From the NCBI GenBank assembly GCA_017434885.1, contig JAFSGE010000024.1, positions 1-39,977 on the forward strand: a stretch of 39,977 nt of DNA, written 5' to 3'. The stretch is from Lachnospiraceae bacterium. Its GTDB lineage: Bacteria; Bacillota; Clostridia; Lachnospirales; Lachnospiraceae. A program made the translations under genes and the position numbers. Shown piece by piece: positions 1 through 9,091 of the stretch. Numbering within the stretch: the first letter of the stretch is position 1; the number at the start of each line of letters is the position of its first letter. Below the pieces are notes generated by a model that was not told where the DNA came from, ran no database searches, and saw only the letters and a program-made list of their open reading frames with translations.

Positions 1-1107
<1,107 letters not shown>

Positions 1108-1139
1108 TTACGCACCTTTCTTTTTATTCGTCGTTTACC

Positions 1140-1685
1140 TTATACGTTTATTTTCAGCAGTTGTTTTCTCATTTCAAACAGGCTTGTCCGGATACTGCTG
1201 TCGACAATTCTGTCACCTATCCGGATAATCATGCCGCCAATCAAATCCTCATCCACGGAAAAATGCATTTCCATCTTTTTATAGGTTGTGGTGGCAAGCA
1301 GCCTTGCTTCTATTTCTTTCTGCTTTGCTTCGCTTAATGCGATTGCGGTCGTCACATACGCGATACCGATTCCTTTCAGCTTTTTCACTTCGCTGACAAA
1401 GTAATCAAGAATACCGTCTATTTCACCGTATCTGTCTTTACTTACAATCAGATGCAAAAAGCCCTTCAGTTCATCGGAAACTCTTCCCTTAAACACATTG
1501 TTCAAAACGGTAAGCTTTTCTTCCTTTAAAATCTTCGGATGATTCATCAGCTTTCCGAAATCAGGGTTTTCATCAAGAATCTTCTTTAACGCCGTAATCT
1601 CTTCGAGGAACTTGTCTTCTTTTCCTTCCTCTACTGCCAGTTCAAACAAAGCCTCTCCATATGTTTTGGAAACTAGCTTAGCCAT
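1140..1685 (-). CDS. atpH: F1Fo ATP synthase subunit delta
   Basis: Delta subunit (OSCP homologue) that links the peripheral stalk (b subunits) to the top of the alpha3beta3 head. It has 181 residues, normal for the family. The N-terminal helical domain begins with KLVSKTYGEALFELA and the C-terminal segment contains the conserved IGGMIIRIGDRIVDSSIRT stretch. Its start overlaps the end of atpF by 13 bases, so the two are probably translationally coupled. Order between atpF and atpA matches the standard operon. Confidence 0.96.
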   Translation of the reverse strand: MAKLVSKTYGEALFELAVEEGKEDKFLEEITALKKILDENPDFGKLMNHPKILKEEKLTVLNNVFKGRVSDELKGFLHLIVSKDRYGEIDGILDYFVSEVKKLKGIGIAYVTTAIALSEAKQKEIEARLLATTTYKKMEMHFSVDEDLIGGMIIRIGDRIVDSSIRTSLFEMRKQLLKINV

Positions 1686-2191
1686 GTGTTCTCACCTATT
1701 TCTTTCAATGTTTCATTGATTAGACTTTCCTGTACATTGGTATCGATGGACGCCTTTACCACTTTTCCTGCCATCAGGGATGCAAGCACTACCATTTCGC
1801 GTTTCACATCATCAGCTGCTTTCTGTTTTTCCAGTTCAGCTTCCGTCTTGGCTCTTTCAATGATTCTGCCGGCCTCTTCACGGGCCTCTGCAATAATCTT
1901 ATTTTCACTTGCAAGTGCTTTCTTTCTGGCCTCGCTTAAGATTTCGTCCGCTTCCTTTTCGATGTTCTTTAATTTGTCTTCGTATTCGGCCTTTAACGCT
2001 GCCGCATCTTCCATATCCTTGGCTGCGTTGTCAAGTTCTCCCTTAATCTTATCCTGTCTTTTCTTTAAGAATGCTCTGGCAGGATTAAAAAGAAAATAAG
2101 AAGCAAACAGGAACAATACGAAAATGGCGATAATCATAAGCACTGAGTCTGCAATAAGCTGCAAATCCAGGTCAAACAATCTGGGTTCCAT
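1673..2191 (-). CDS. atpF: F1Fo ATP synthase subunit b
   Basis: Subunit b of the membrane Fo sector; it forms the peripheral stalk. The 172 residues show one N-terminal membrane segment (about residues 11-33, LIADSVLMIIAIFVLFLFASY), then the family's FxPxxxFLxKRQDKI-type motif, then a long charged alanine- and glutamate-rich coiled coil to about residue 140. It is preceded by a GGAAAGGAG ribosome binding site and ends inside the atpH start. Standard operon position. Confidence 0.96.
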   Translation of the reverse strand: MEPRLFDLDLQLIADSVLMIIAIFVLFLFASYFLFNPARAFLKKRQDKIKGELDNAAKDMEDAAALKAEYEDKLKNIEKEADEILSEARKKALASENKIIAEAREEAGRIIERAKTEAELEKQKAADDVKREMVVLASLMAGKVVKASIDTNVQESLINETLKEIGENTWLS

Positions 2192-2225
2192 TCGTAAGTC
2201 TCCTTTCCGTTGTTTTGCCTCTTAA

Positions 2226-2501
<276 letters not shown>

Positions 2502-2558
2502 TCAAGCATATTATTATTTCTGCTGTATATACAGCCTGTTACAGACAAATTCGTCTGT

Positions 2559-3281
2559 TTATTCCTCTGTCGTGCATGCATCTGTAATATATGTCATGGT
2601 AAGCATACAGAATACATACGTCTGAATTGCTCCTGAGAACAAGTCAAAGTACACATGAAGTGCTGCCGGCCAGATAATCGCCACCTTAGAAAGAAGGGCA
2701 TATATCAGTGCCATAATGGCAGTACCCGACAAAATGTTTGCGAACAAACGCAGTGACAATGAAATCGGAACCGCAAAATCACTGACAATATTAATCGGTG
2801 CCCAAATCGGCCAAGGACTGCAAAGTCCCTGTAAAACCCCTGACACCTTTTGGTATTTAAACTTGTTAAAATGAATTAACGTAAAGGTAATAATACCAAG
2901 CGCAAAGGTTACACCATAGTCAGCTGTCGGCGGCCTCAGTCCCAAAAGACCGGATATGTTACTAATCAGAATAAAGATGAAAATCGTACCGATGTAATTG
3001 CGGAATCTGACAGCATGTTTGCCCATAACTCCACCTATCATACCATCCAGCATCTCCACAATAAGCTCCACCACATTCTGAAAAGCTCCGGGTACCTCCT
3101 GTGCCTTTTTCATGGCACGATTGGCAGCGAGACAAAATCCCATGATAATCAGCATAACAATCAGCACACACACATGTGTCGTGGTAATCCAGACTGTCTG
3201 TCCGAATAGTTCATAGGAAAAGACACCGTGTATCATAAAATCCACAGATGTGCTTTCCGATAACAGGATTCCCTGCTCCAT
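2559..3281 (-). CDS. atpB: F1Fo ATP synthase subunit a
   Basis: Subunit a, the stator channel that passes ions to the c ring. It has 240 residues with about five to six membrane segments. The essential arginine is in the conserved SLRLFANILSG segment, and the C-terminal helix AIQTYVFCMLTMTYI is also family-typical. The N-terminus is extracytoplasmic (SESTSVDFMIHGVFSYELFG). It sits between atpI and atpE, 78 bases upstream of atpE. Confidence 0.96.
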   Translation of the reverse strand: MEQGILLSESTSVDFMIHGVFSYELFGQTVWITTTHVCVLIVMLIIMGFCLAANRAMKKAQEVPGAFQNVVELIVEMLDGMIGGVMGKHAVRFRNYIGTIFIFILISNISGLLGLRPPTADYGVTFALGIITFTLIHFNKFKYQKVSGVLQGLCSPWPIWAPINIVSDFAVPISLSLRLFANILSGTAIMALIYALLSKVAIIWPAALHVYFDLFSGAIQTYVFCMLTMTYITDACTTEE

Positions 3282-3293
3282 ACTTTCACCTCC

Positions 3294-3737
3294 TTATTCC
3301 TGATTACTTTCAGGTTCTTCTATTAAATCGGGAAGAATTTCTTCCCCATAAAGAAGCTTACTTATCTTCTTTGTAAACGGCTGCATATAGGCTGCTGCCT
3401 TCAGTCCCATAATCCCAAGAAATGCGGACAAGGGATTGCCCATACCGGAAACGGCAATTGCAATCATCACGGCTACAATTCCCACATACCGGATAATATT
3501 CTGTCTGGCAAGATAACCAACCGCCGATTTCTCATCGAAGTCAAGTCCCTTATCCAGAGTATACCACATGTGAAATGCCGCCAAAGCTGCCGCCGCGATT
3601 CCTATCCAAAGTCCGATACTGTACCCTGCTTTGTCCTTTGGAAGAAATACAAATAACTGACAGATGACTCCGTAAATCAGAATCCCCACTTCCAATTCAA
3701 AAAGCGTTCTGTTTACCGTCTCAACTATTTTTTTCAT
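3294..3737 (-). CDS. atpI: ATP synthase subunit I-like membrane protein
   Basis: Small four-helix membrane protein of 147 residues located directly upstream of atpB. Hydrophobic segments lie at about residues 16-33, 39-57, 83-101 and 104-118, followed by a cytoplasmic acidic tail (PDLIEEPESNQE). Position and topology match AtpI (UncI), reported to help c-ring assembly and, with AtpZ, to handle Mg2+/Ca2+. AtpI sequences are poorly conserved, so the name rests mainly on location, length and topology. Its start overlaps the preceding gene by 17 bases. Confidence 0.8.
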   Translation of the reverse strand: MKKIVETVNRTLFELEVGILIYGVICQLFVFLPKDKAGYSIGLWIGIAAAALAAFHMWYTLDKGLDFDEKSAVGYLARQNIIRYVGIVAVMIAIAVSGMGNPLSAFLGIMGLKAAAYMQPFTKKISKLLYGEEILPDLIEEPESNQE

Positions 3738-4038
3738 AATGCTCTTCCTTTATCCCTGTTTCTCTTACGCGTTTTCGTCCCTTATGAACATAAGCATCCG
3801 TACTGCTGGGTCTGTCAAAAATCTTTTTGGCAAACCGGTAACAGTTCCGTCCGCCCGCTGCGGCACCGATAAAAAACAGGATTACAACAAAACAAGATGT
3901 TTCCAGCTTTCTATCCAGGTAAATTCCCAAAAAAGAACATAAAAAAACGGGAACCAACATGTTAATACCGAACTGACCTATCATCGTCAGGGACTGATAT
4001 ACACTTCGATTGTACTTCAACACGTCTCTCCCTCTCAT
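3721..4038 (-). CDS. atpZ: AtpZ/AtpI-family F-ATPase accessory protein, first gene of the operon
   Basis: 105 residues with two membrane helices (about 18-40 and 48-62) and a basic C-terminal tail. SLTMIGQFGINMLVPVFLCSFLGIYLD is the characteristic AtpZ-type first helix. It heads the ATP synthase operon 35 bases downstream of a consensus promoter. The ATG at 4038 has no ribosome binding site ahead of it. However, AGAGGGAGAGA lies inside codons 2-5, at good distance from a TTG at 4020 (MLKYNRSVYQ), so the true start may be 4020. The membrane domain is unaffected by this choice. Confidence 0.85.
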   Translation of the reverse strand: MRGRDVLKYNRSVYQSLTMIGQFGINMLVPVFLCSFLGIYLDRKLETSCFVVILFFIGAAAGGRNCYRFAKKIFDRPSSTDAYVHKGRKRVRETGIKEEHYEKNS

Positions 4039-4072
4039 TTTTATAAATATGCATAGTTTTCACTACCATATG

Positions 4073-4101
4073 ATTATACCCATTTTTTCAAAGAATGTCT
4101 A
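4073..4101 (-). promoter_or_regulatory. Promoter of the ATP synthase operon
   Basis: On the minus strand, TAGACA (4101-4096) and a perfect TATAAT (4078-4073) are separated by 17 bases. This is a near-consensus housekeeping sigma promoter reading into atpZ. It lies in the divergent gap next to the promoter of the DUF402 gene. Confidence 0.8.
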
Positions 4102-4128
4102 GGAAAACAGTAAAAAAAACGGCAGCTG

Positions 4129-4157
4129 TTGACTTTCCTCTCAATTCACGATACTAT
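4129..4157 (+). promoter_or_regulatory. Promoter of the DUF402 gene
   Basis: TTGACT (4129-4134), 17 bases, TACTAT (4152-4157). A longer reading frame could begin with the TTG of this -35 box, but that would place the start codon inside the promoter; the ATG at 4201 is the better start. Confidence 0.6.
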
Positions 4158-4200
4158 TTTTATAAATACATTTATTTCATACATACCGCGAGGAAATAAT

Positions 4201-4668
4201 ATGACAAATCCCATCTTGTACCGCAGACGAATTATCCCCGATGAATGTGTTCTTTTAAAGGATGACATTATCCTCTCCTGCGATGAGGATACCATTGTTA
4301 CGCAGTGGAATGCCCTTCATCCCAAGAAGGACTTACACCACGGTGCCTCCTGCTATTTTCTGAAAGAAGGTTATAAGGTAAGTAAGTTCTGTCGCGAGGA
4401 CGGCTCCCTTCTTTACTGGTACTGTGATATTGTGGATTATGATTATGACACACTTTTCAACAAATTAATTGTGACGGATCTTCTTGCGGATGTAATTATT
4501 TATCCCGACGGATTTGTGAAAGTAGTTGATTTGGACGAGCTGGTAACCGCTTTGGAAGCACGTTCTATTTCGCTTGATACTCTGAAAGCAAGTCTCAATA
4601 AGCTGAATAAGCTTTTGAATGTCATTTATGCAGGAAACTTCACAAGCCTGACCGGAAAACTGCCCTAA
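4201..4668 (+). CDS. DUF402 domain protein (probable nucleotide/phosphate-ester phosphatase)
   Basis: 155 residues starting MTNPILYRRRIIPDE, with GAGGAAATAAT just upstream of the ATG at 4201. The central part has the DUF402 pattern: WYCDIVDYDYD, then VTDLLADVIIYPDGFVKVVDLDEL, with aspartates placed as in the metal-binding site of FomD and the nucleoside di/triphosphatase Ntdp. A long helix (ALEARSISLDTLKASLNKLNKLLNVI) follows, as in that family. The biochemical role here is inferred from family only. It is a single gene on the plus strand, convergent with the wall hydrolase at 4740, and it separates the atp operon from the upp cluster. Confidence 0.8.
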   Translation: MTNPILYRRRIIPDECVLLKDDIILSCDEDTIVTQWNALHPKKDLHHGASCYFLKEGYKVSKFCREDGSLLYWYCDIVDYDYDTLFNKLIVTDLLADVIIYPDGFVKVVDLDELVTALEARSISLDTLKASLNKLNKLLNVIYAGNFTSLTGKLP

Positions 4669-4682
4669 ATAACACCAAAACA

Positions 4683-4735
4683 AAAGCACCATCGGAACTC
4701 TACCGAAATGAATCGGTTAGTTTCTCTGGTGCTTT
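4683..4735 (-). terminator. Terminator shared by two convergent genes
   Basis: AAAGCACCA (4683-4691) pairs perfectly with TGGTGCTTT (4727-4735). On the minus strand the stem is followed by TTTTGTTTT, so it best serves the wall hydrolase gene ending at 4740. The plus strand has a weaker tail. Confidence 0.7.
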
Positions 4736-4739
4736 ACTA

Positions 4740-5912
4740 TTAATAGAAAATATGTCCGCCTATCTGAATTCCCGTAAGTCCTTCAATGGGCGTTCTGAAA
4801 AAGAGACAATCGCCTACCGTGGTTGCTCCCGCCATGGCTTCATCCGCCGCTTTATAACATGCCGCAGTTGCATGGTCTTCTGCCAAAGCAAGTGCAAGGC
4901 GTCCGCTTCCCACCGGTGAAAATTGCTTATTCTGATAAATCACTCCCACCATAGTATCAGGAAATACTGAACTCTTTACACGGTTAATAACTACAGCTCC
5001 TACCGCAACCTGTCCCGCATAAGGCTGGTTACCCGCCTCACAATAAATCAGATTGGCAAGAAGATATCTGTCTCCGTCCGCAAAGGTAATATCTGAAATA
5101 TCCCTCCATGCAGACTGTGCTGCCAGCCGTGATAATCTTCTCTCTTCTTCTAACTGCTTCTGCAACTGTTCAATATTATTCTGCTGTTCTTCCAGCTGTT
5201 TCTCATAAGCAATCATTTCCGCTTCTGTTTCGGAAATCTGATGCTGATAACCGGAAATCTGACCGGAGGTCTGGCTGACCAGACCGGAAACACGGCTCTG
5301 CTCCGCTTCCACTTCTACCTTCAGCGCATCCAAATCTTCTTTTTCTGCAATCAGCATTGCTTCCTTTTCTGCAATGGTTGCTCTGGTTTCCTGATACAAC
5401 GTAAGCTGTTCCCTGTCATAAGCGGACAACTGCTCGATGTAGTCATTTCGGTTTAGCATATCCGAAAAATTGGCAGCACCAAAAAACATTTCCAGTACCA
5501 CATAATCCCGTTTCTCATACATAAACTGGATACGTTTTTTCATGGCTTCATACTGGGCTTCCTCTACCGCTTTGGCCTCTTCAAGTTCCTTACCGGTCTG
5601 CTCAATCTCAGCTTCCTTGTTTTCAATTTGCTGCTCTAAATCTGCCAAATTGTTACTGACCTGGGTAAGTTCATTGTTCAGATTATTCAACTGACCTTTT
5701 AACCCTTCCGTGGTTTCTTTTAATCCTGTCAGTTCGTCTTCCGTCTCACTTAAAGCCTGCTCTGTCTTTTCTTTTTCTTCCTTAGCCTGATTCAGTTTTT
5801 CTTCCGTTTCTTTTACATCTGCATAAACAGTTGTGGGAATGGCGCAAAACAGCAGAGCCACTGCCGTCCATACGGCAATCCACTGCTTCCGTGCTCCTTT
5901 CATCCGCTTCAC
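4740..5912 (-). CDS. Secreted coiled-coil protein with C-terminal SleB-type cell wall hydrolase domain
   Basis: 390 residues. An N-terminal signal peptide (positive MKRMKGARKQ, hydrophobic WIAVWTAVALLFCAI, cleavage near TTVYADV) is followed by a long Glu/Gln-rich coiled coil (about 35-265) resembling PcsB/CwlO N-termini, including the FxxxNFSDMLNRNDY-type segment. The C-terminal 120 residues are a cell wall hydrolase SleB (Hydrolase_2) domain: LLANLIYCEAGNQPYAGQVA with its presumed catalytic Glu, then VGAVVINRVKSSVFPDT and NKQFSPVGSGRL. The likely role is peptidoglycan cleavage during growth or sporulation, with the coiled coil regulating or recruiting the enzyme. It is 17 bases downstream of upp and probably cotranscribed. 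Confidence 0.9.
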   Translation of the reverse strand: MKRMKGARKQWIAVWTAVALLFCAIPTTVYADVKETEEKLNQAKEEKEKTEQALSETEDELTGLKETTEGLKGQLNNLNNELTQVSNNLADLEQQIENKEAEIEQTGKELEEAKAVEEAQYEAMKKRIQFMYEKRDYVVLEMFFGAANFSDMLNRNDYIEQLSAYDREQLTLYQETRATIAEKEAMLIAEKEDLDALKVEVEAEQSRVSGLVSQTSGQISGYQHQISETEAEMIAYEKQLEEQQNNIEQLQKQLEEERRLSRLAAQSAWRDISDITFADGDRYLLANLIYCEAGNQPYAGQVAVGAVVINRVKSSVFPDTMVGVIYQNKQFSPVGSGRLALALAEDHATAACYKAADEAMAGATTVGDCLFFRTPIEGLTGIQIGGHIFY

Positions 5913-5929
5913 CTGCCTTTAATACGTCA

Positions 5930-6559
5930 CTATTTTGTGCCGAAAATTCTGTCTCCCGCATCTCCAAGCCCCGGCACAATATATCCGTGGTCGTTTAATT
6001 TTTCATCTAACGCACCTACGTAAATATCTACATCAGGATGCGCTTCCTCCATTGCCTTAATACCTTCCGGCGCAGCAATAATACACATGAAATGAATCTT
6101 TTTGCATCCTTTGTCTTTTAACATCTGAATCGCTGCCACGGAAGAACCTCCTGTTGCAAGCATGGGATCAACCACAAATACTTCTCTTTCCGCACAGTCT
6201 GCCGGAAGCTTGCAATAATATTCCACAGGTTTTAACGTCTCCGGGTCACGATAAAGACCGATATGTCCGATTTTTGCAGCAGGAATCAGGGAAAGCATTC
6301 CATCCACCATACCGAGTCCTGCACGGAGAATGGGCACAATCGCCATCTTCTTGCCTTTTAATTCTTTTACTGTAGTTTTGCAAATCGGTGTTTCGATTTC
6401 CACCTCGGAAAGCTGAAGTTCTCTGGTTGCTTCGTAACAAATCAGCATCGCAATCTCACTGATGGTCTGTCTGAAATCTTTGGTGCCTGTTTCGATTCTT
6501 CTGATATAACCGATTTTATGCTGAATCAAAGGATGATCCATAATTACTGTTTTTGCCAT
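5930..6559 (-). CDS. upp: Uracil phosphoribosyltransferase
   Basis: Makes UMP from uracil and PRPP (pyrimidine salvage). The 209 residues are full length. The PRPP-binding loop [11 protein letters not shown] and the uracil-binding C-terminus [18 protein letters not shown] are both present, and the N-terminal [13 protein letters not shown] is typical. It follows rpiB by 33 bases; linkage of upp to the ATP synthase operon is common in Bacillota. Confidence 0.98.
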   Translation of the reverse strand: MAKTVIMDHPLIQHKIGYIRRIETGTKDFRQTISEIAMLICYEATRELQLSEVEIETPICKTTVKELKGKKMAIVPILRAGLGMVDGMLSLIPAAKIGHIGLYRDPETLKPVEYYCKLPADCAEREVFVVDPMLATGGSSVAAIQMLKDKGCKKIHFMCIIAAPEGIKAMEEAHPDVDIYVGALDEKLNDHGYIVPGLGDAGDRIFGTK

Positions 6560-6592
6560 TTTTCTACCTCCGTATTTTACCCTTTTATCCTG

Positions 6593-7021
6593 TTACCCTT
6601 CTATTTTGGAAATTCTTCTGATATGGTTTTCTCCTTCCGAAAACGCAGTATCAAGGAATGTATCCACTATCTCAAGTGCCAGATTCTTACCTGTAAATCC
6701 CCCTCCTAACGCAAGCATATTTGCGTCATTGTGGAGCCTTGTCATCTTAGCAAGATAAGGATCGGTACAAAGTGCGCAGCGCACTCCCGGAATTTTATTG
6801 GCAGCAATGGAAATACCGATGCCTGTAGTACAGACAACGATTCCTCTGTCACATTCTCCGCTTGCAACCGCCTGTGCTGCTGCCCGCCCAAACTCAGGAT
6901 AATCACAGGAATTCTTATCATAGCATCCGAAATCCTTGCATTCCAGTCCTCTTTCCTTCAAGTGCTCTATCACCTGCATTTTTAAATCGTATCCGCCATG
7001 GTCACTTCCTATTGCTATCAT
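6593..7021 (-). CDS. rpiB: Ribose-5-phosphate isomerase B
   Basis: Interconverts ribose 5-phosphate and ribulose 5-phosphate, supplying PRPP precursors. The 142-residue RpiB/LacA/LacB fold begins with IAIGSDHGGYDLK. The catalytic-cysteine segment VVCTTGIGISIAANK and the conserved HNDANMLALGG follow. It lies between ywlC (61 bases upstream) and upp (33 bases downstream), as in the ywlC-ywlF-upp neighbourhood of Bacillus subtilis. Confidence 0.96.
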   Translation of the reverse strand: MIAIGSDHGGYDLKMQVIEHLKERGLECKDFGCYDKNSCDYPEFGRAAAQAVASGECDRGIVVCTTGIGISIAANKIPGVRCALCTDPYLAKMTRLHNDANMLALGGGFTGKNLALEIVDTFLDTAFSEGENHIRRISKIEG

Positions 7022-7082
7022 TTTTCTTCCTCCGTCTTCTTTTTCATTCCCTGCTTTACATTCTTAGCTTCGCTATCTTTAT

Positions 7083-8132
7083 TTATACCCTTATCACGTG
7101 ATGTCCTGCTGCCTTCAGCAACCGGTTCATAATCGCCTGCCCGATTCCCGGACTGTCAAAAGACTCCGCAAACATCACCTGTACATCGCTGTCATCAAAC
7201 TCACGCAGAATACGGAACAACTGCCTTGCAATAGCCTCCTCATCATTTCTGCTACCCACACTCTTTATCACATCACCAACATAGCCGCCCTTTGTTTCAT
7301 CGGTTGCAATGACGCCGGTTTTCTTTCCTTCGCTCTGCGCAACGGCAATCTGCCTATTAATGTAATCCGTTACTGCCCCTTCTGCTCCTTCCACAACGGT
7401 AAGGCTTCCTTTAGGGGCGTAATGCCTGTATTTCATACCGGGAGCCTTGGGCGCCTCCTTAGCATTCGCATCAAGAAGTGTCTTATCCATATCAACTTGT
7501 CCCACAACTGACTTAAGCATTTCCTCTGTAATATAACCCGGACGCAAAATCACCGGCTGTCCGTCTGTTAAATCAATTATCGTTGACTCAAGCCCAATGT
7601 TTACTTCTCCGCCATCGATAATCATATCCACCCGTCCATCCAAATCTTCAATCACATACTTTGCAACCGTAGGACTGGGTCTGCCGGAACGGTTGGCACT
7701 GGGCGCTGCCACGTATCCTCCTGCCGCCCGGATAAGTGCCCGGGCTGTTTTATGAGAGGGCATCCTCACCGCCACCGTATCAAGACCGCCTGTGGTCGCA
7801 TAGGGTACCGCATCCGATTTGTAAAAAATCATGGTAAGCGGCCCCGGCCAGTACTTTTCAGCCAAAAGATAGGCTTCCTCCGGAATTTCCTTCACAATTC
7901 CCGGAAGTGCCTCCATGTCTGCAATATGCACGATTAGCGGGTTATCTGACGGTCGTCCTTTCGCTTCATAAATCTTGGCAGAGGAATTTTCATTCAGTCC
8001 GTCTCCTCCCAGACCATATACCGTCTCCGTAGGAAAAGCTACCAGTCCCCCCTGCCTCAATATGTCACCGGCCTGCATCATCAATTCTTCATTTATATTG
8101 TTTTCATCTATCGTAATAATTTTTGTTTTCAT
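7083..8132 (-). CDS. ywlC: Threonylcarbamoyl-AMP synthase (Sua5/YwlC type)
   Basis: Forms threonylcarbamoyl-AMP from threonine, bicarbonate and ATP for the t6A37 modification of ANN-decoding tRNAs. The 349 residues match the long Sua5/YwlC form: YrdC domain at about 15-205 (VAFPTETVYGLGGDGLN, KIYEAKGRPSDNPLIVHI, APSANRSGRPSPT), then a linker (APGMKYRHYAPKG) and the C-terminal Sua5 domain. The ribosome binding site GAGGAAATC precedes the ATG. It starts 58 bases after the amidase gene. Confidence 0.96.
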   Translation of the reverse strand: MKTKIITIDENNINEELMMQAGDILRQGGLVAFPTETVYGLGGDGLNENSSAKIYEAKGRPSDNPLIVHIADMEALPGIVKEIPEEAYLLAEKYWPGPLTMIFYKSDAVPYATTGGLDTVAVRMPSHKTARALIRAAGGYVAAPSANRSGRPSPTVAKYVIEDLDGRVDMIIDGGEVNIGLESTIIDLTDGQPVILRPGYITEEMLKSVVGQVDMDKTLLDANAKEAPKAPGMKYRHYAPKGSLTVVEGAEGAVTDYINRQIAVAQSEGKKTGVIATDETKGGYVGDVIKSVGSRNDEEAIARQLFRILREFDDSDVQVMFAESFDSPGIGQAIMNRLLKAAGHHVIRV

Positions 8133-8190
8133 GTGATGATTTCCTCACGCAATTTGCCATTTATACTCTATCACATTTTTTGCGGTTTGA

Positions 8191-8994
8191 CTAGTGCAGG
8201 GTATTGATATATTTCATGATTCCCATATGAATCTGAAACGCCAGTTTTTCCTGATACAACGGTGTAATCAGTTTTTCTGCCTCTGCCCTGTTTGACAAAA
8301 AGCCACACTCTACAATTACAATTGGGTTCGCTGTTTTTTTCAGCAGGTAATAGCTGTCATTCCCCTTTGCCTCACGTGTATTGCTCTCATCAAGACATCG
8401 CAGCTGCTTCTGCATAATCTGTGCAAGCTGTTTGCTCTTTTCACCGGTAGTATAATAAAAAACCTGTGCGCCCTTCACATATTCCTCATGATAGCTGTTT
8501 TGGTGTATGCTGATTACCAGTACCGGATCCGCCTCTTCAATTATGCGAAGCCTGTTCTTCATATCCTGCACTTTTTTGTTGGATGCATTTTCATCATATA
8601 ACCCGTTTTCATCTTCTCTGGTCATGACAACTTCAATGTCATCCGCTTCCAAAAATAATTTCAATTTCTTTGCAATTTCCAAATTAATATCTTTTTCGAG
8701 CGCGTTGTTAACACCTACTTTTCCGGGGTCAGCACCGCCATGTCCGGCATCAATCACCACACGCACTTTTCCCTTCTGTAAAGATTCCCCGTTTTTCTTT
8801 TCTCTCTCCTTATTTTGAATCAGTGCATCCGCTTCACCCTCTGCCCATTCCATAAACACTTCATTGCTGATATCGTCATTACGGCTTTCCTTTTCATTTA
8901 TGTATACAGCTCCTTTTGCCGCCACCAGATACATTGACACCAAAAGAATTCCCGCCATAATCAAATGCAAAATCTTGTTTCTCATTTCTGTCAC
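8191..8994 (-). CDS. N-acetylmuramoyl-L-alanine amidase (Amidase_3), membrane-anchored
   Basis: 267 residues. An N-terminal signal anchor (about 7-27, ILHLIMAGILLVSMYLVAAK) leads to a charged linker and an Amidase_3 zinc hydrolase domain from about residue 77. Zinc-ligand and catalytic motifs are present: VVIDAGHGGADPGKVG (His), EKDINLEIAKKL (Glu), SIHQNSYH (His) and VIVECGFLSNRAEAE (Glu). It cleaves the amide between MurNAc and the stem peptide. It resembles the CwlD-type amidases of spore formers in size and anchoring, but a vegetative role is equally possible. Confidence 0.93.
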   Translation of the reverse strand: MTEMRNKILHLIMAGILLVSMYLVAAKGAVYINEKESRNDDISNEVFMEWAEGEADALIQNKEREKKNGESLQKGKVRVVIDAGHGGADPGKVGVNNALEKDINLEIAKKLKLFLEADDIEVVMTREDENGLYDENASNKKVQDMKNRLRIIEEADPVLVISIHQNSYHEEYVKGAQVFYYTTGEKSKQLAQIMQKQLRCLDESNTREAKGNDSYYLLKKTANPIVIVECGFLSNRAEAEKLITPLYQEKLAFQIHMGIMKYINTLH

Positions 8995-9035
8995 AGCTAC
9001 ACCTCTTATTCACCGTGCTTTGATAAAAATGTATG

Positions 9036-9067
9036 AAAAATAAGCTGTAGGTATACCCTACAGCTTA
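9036..9067 (-). terminator. Terminator after the GH18 gene
   Basis: TAAGCTGTAG (9041-9050) pairs with CTACAGCTTA (9058-9067) around a 7-base loop. On the minus strand the stem is followed by TTTTTCAT. Confidence 0.85.
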
Positions 9068-9091
9068 TCCGTTTCTTATTTATCTATCTGA

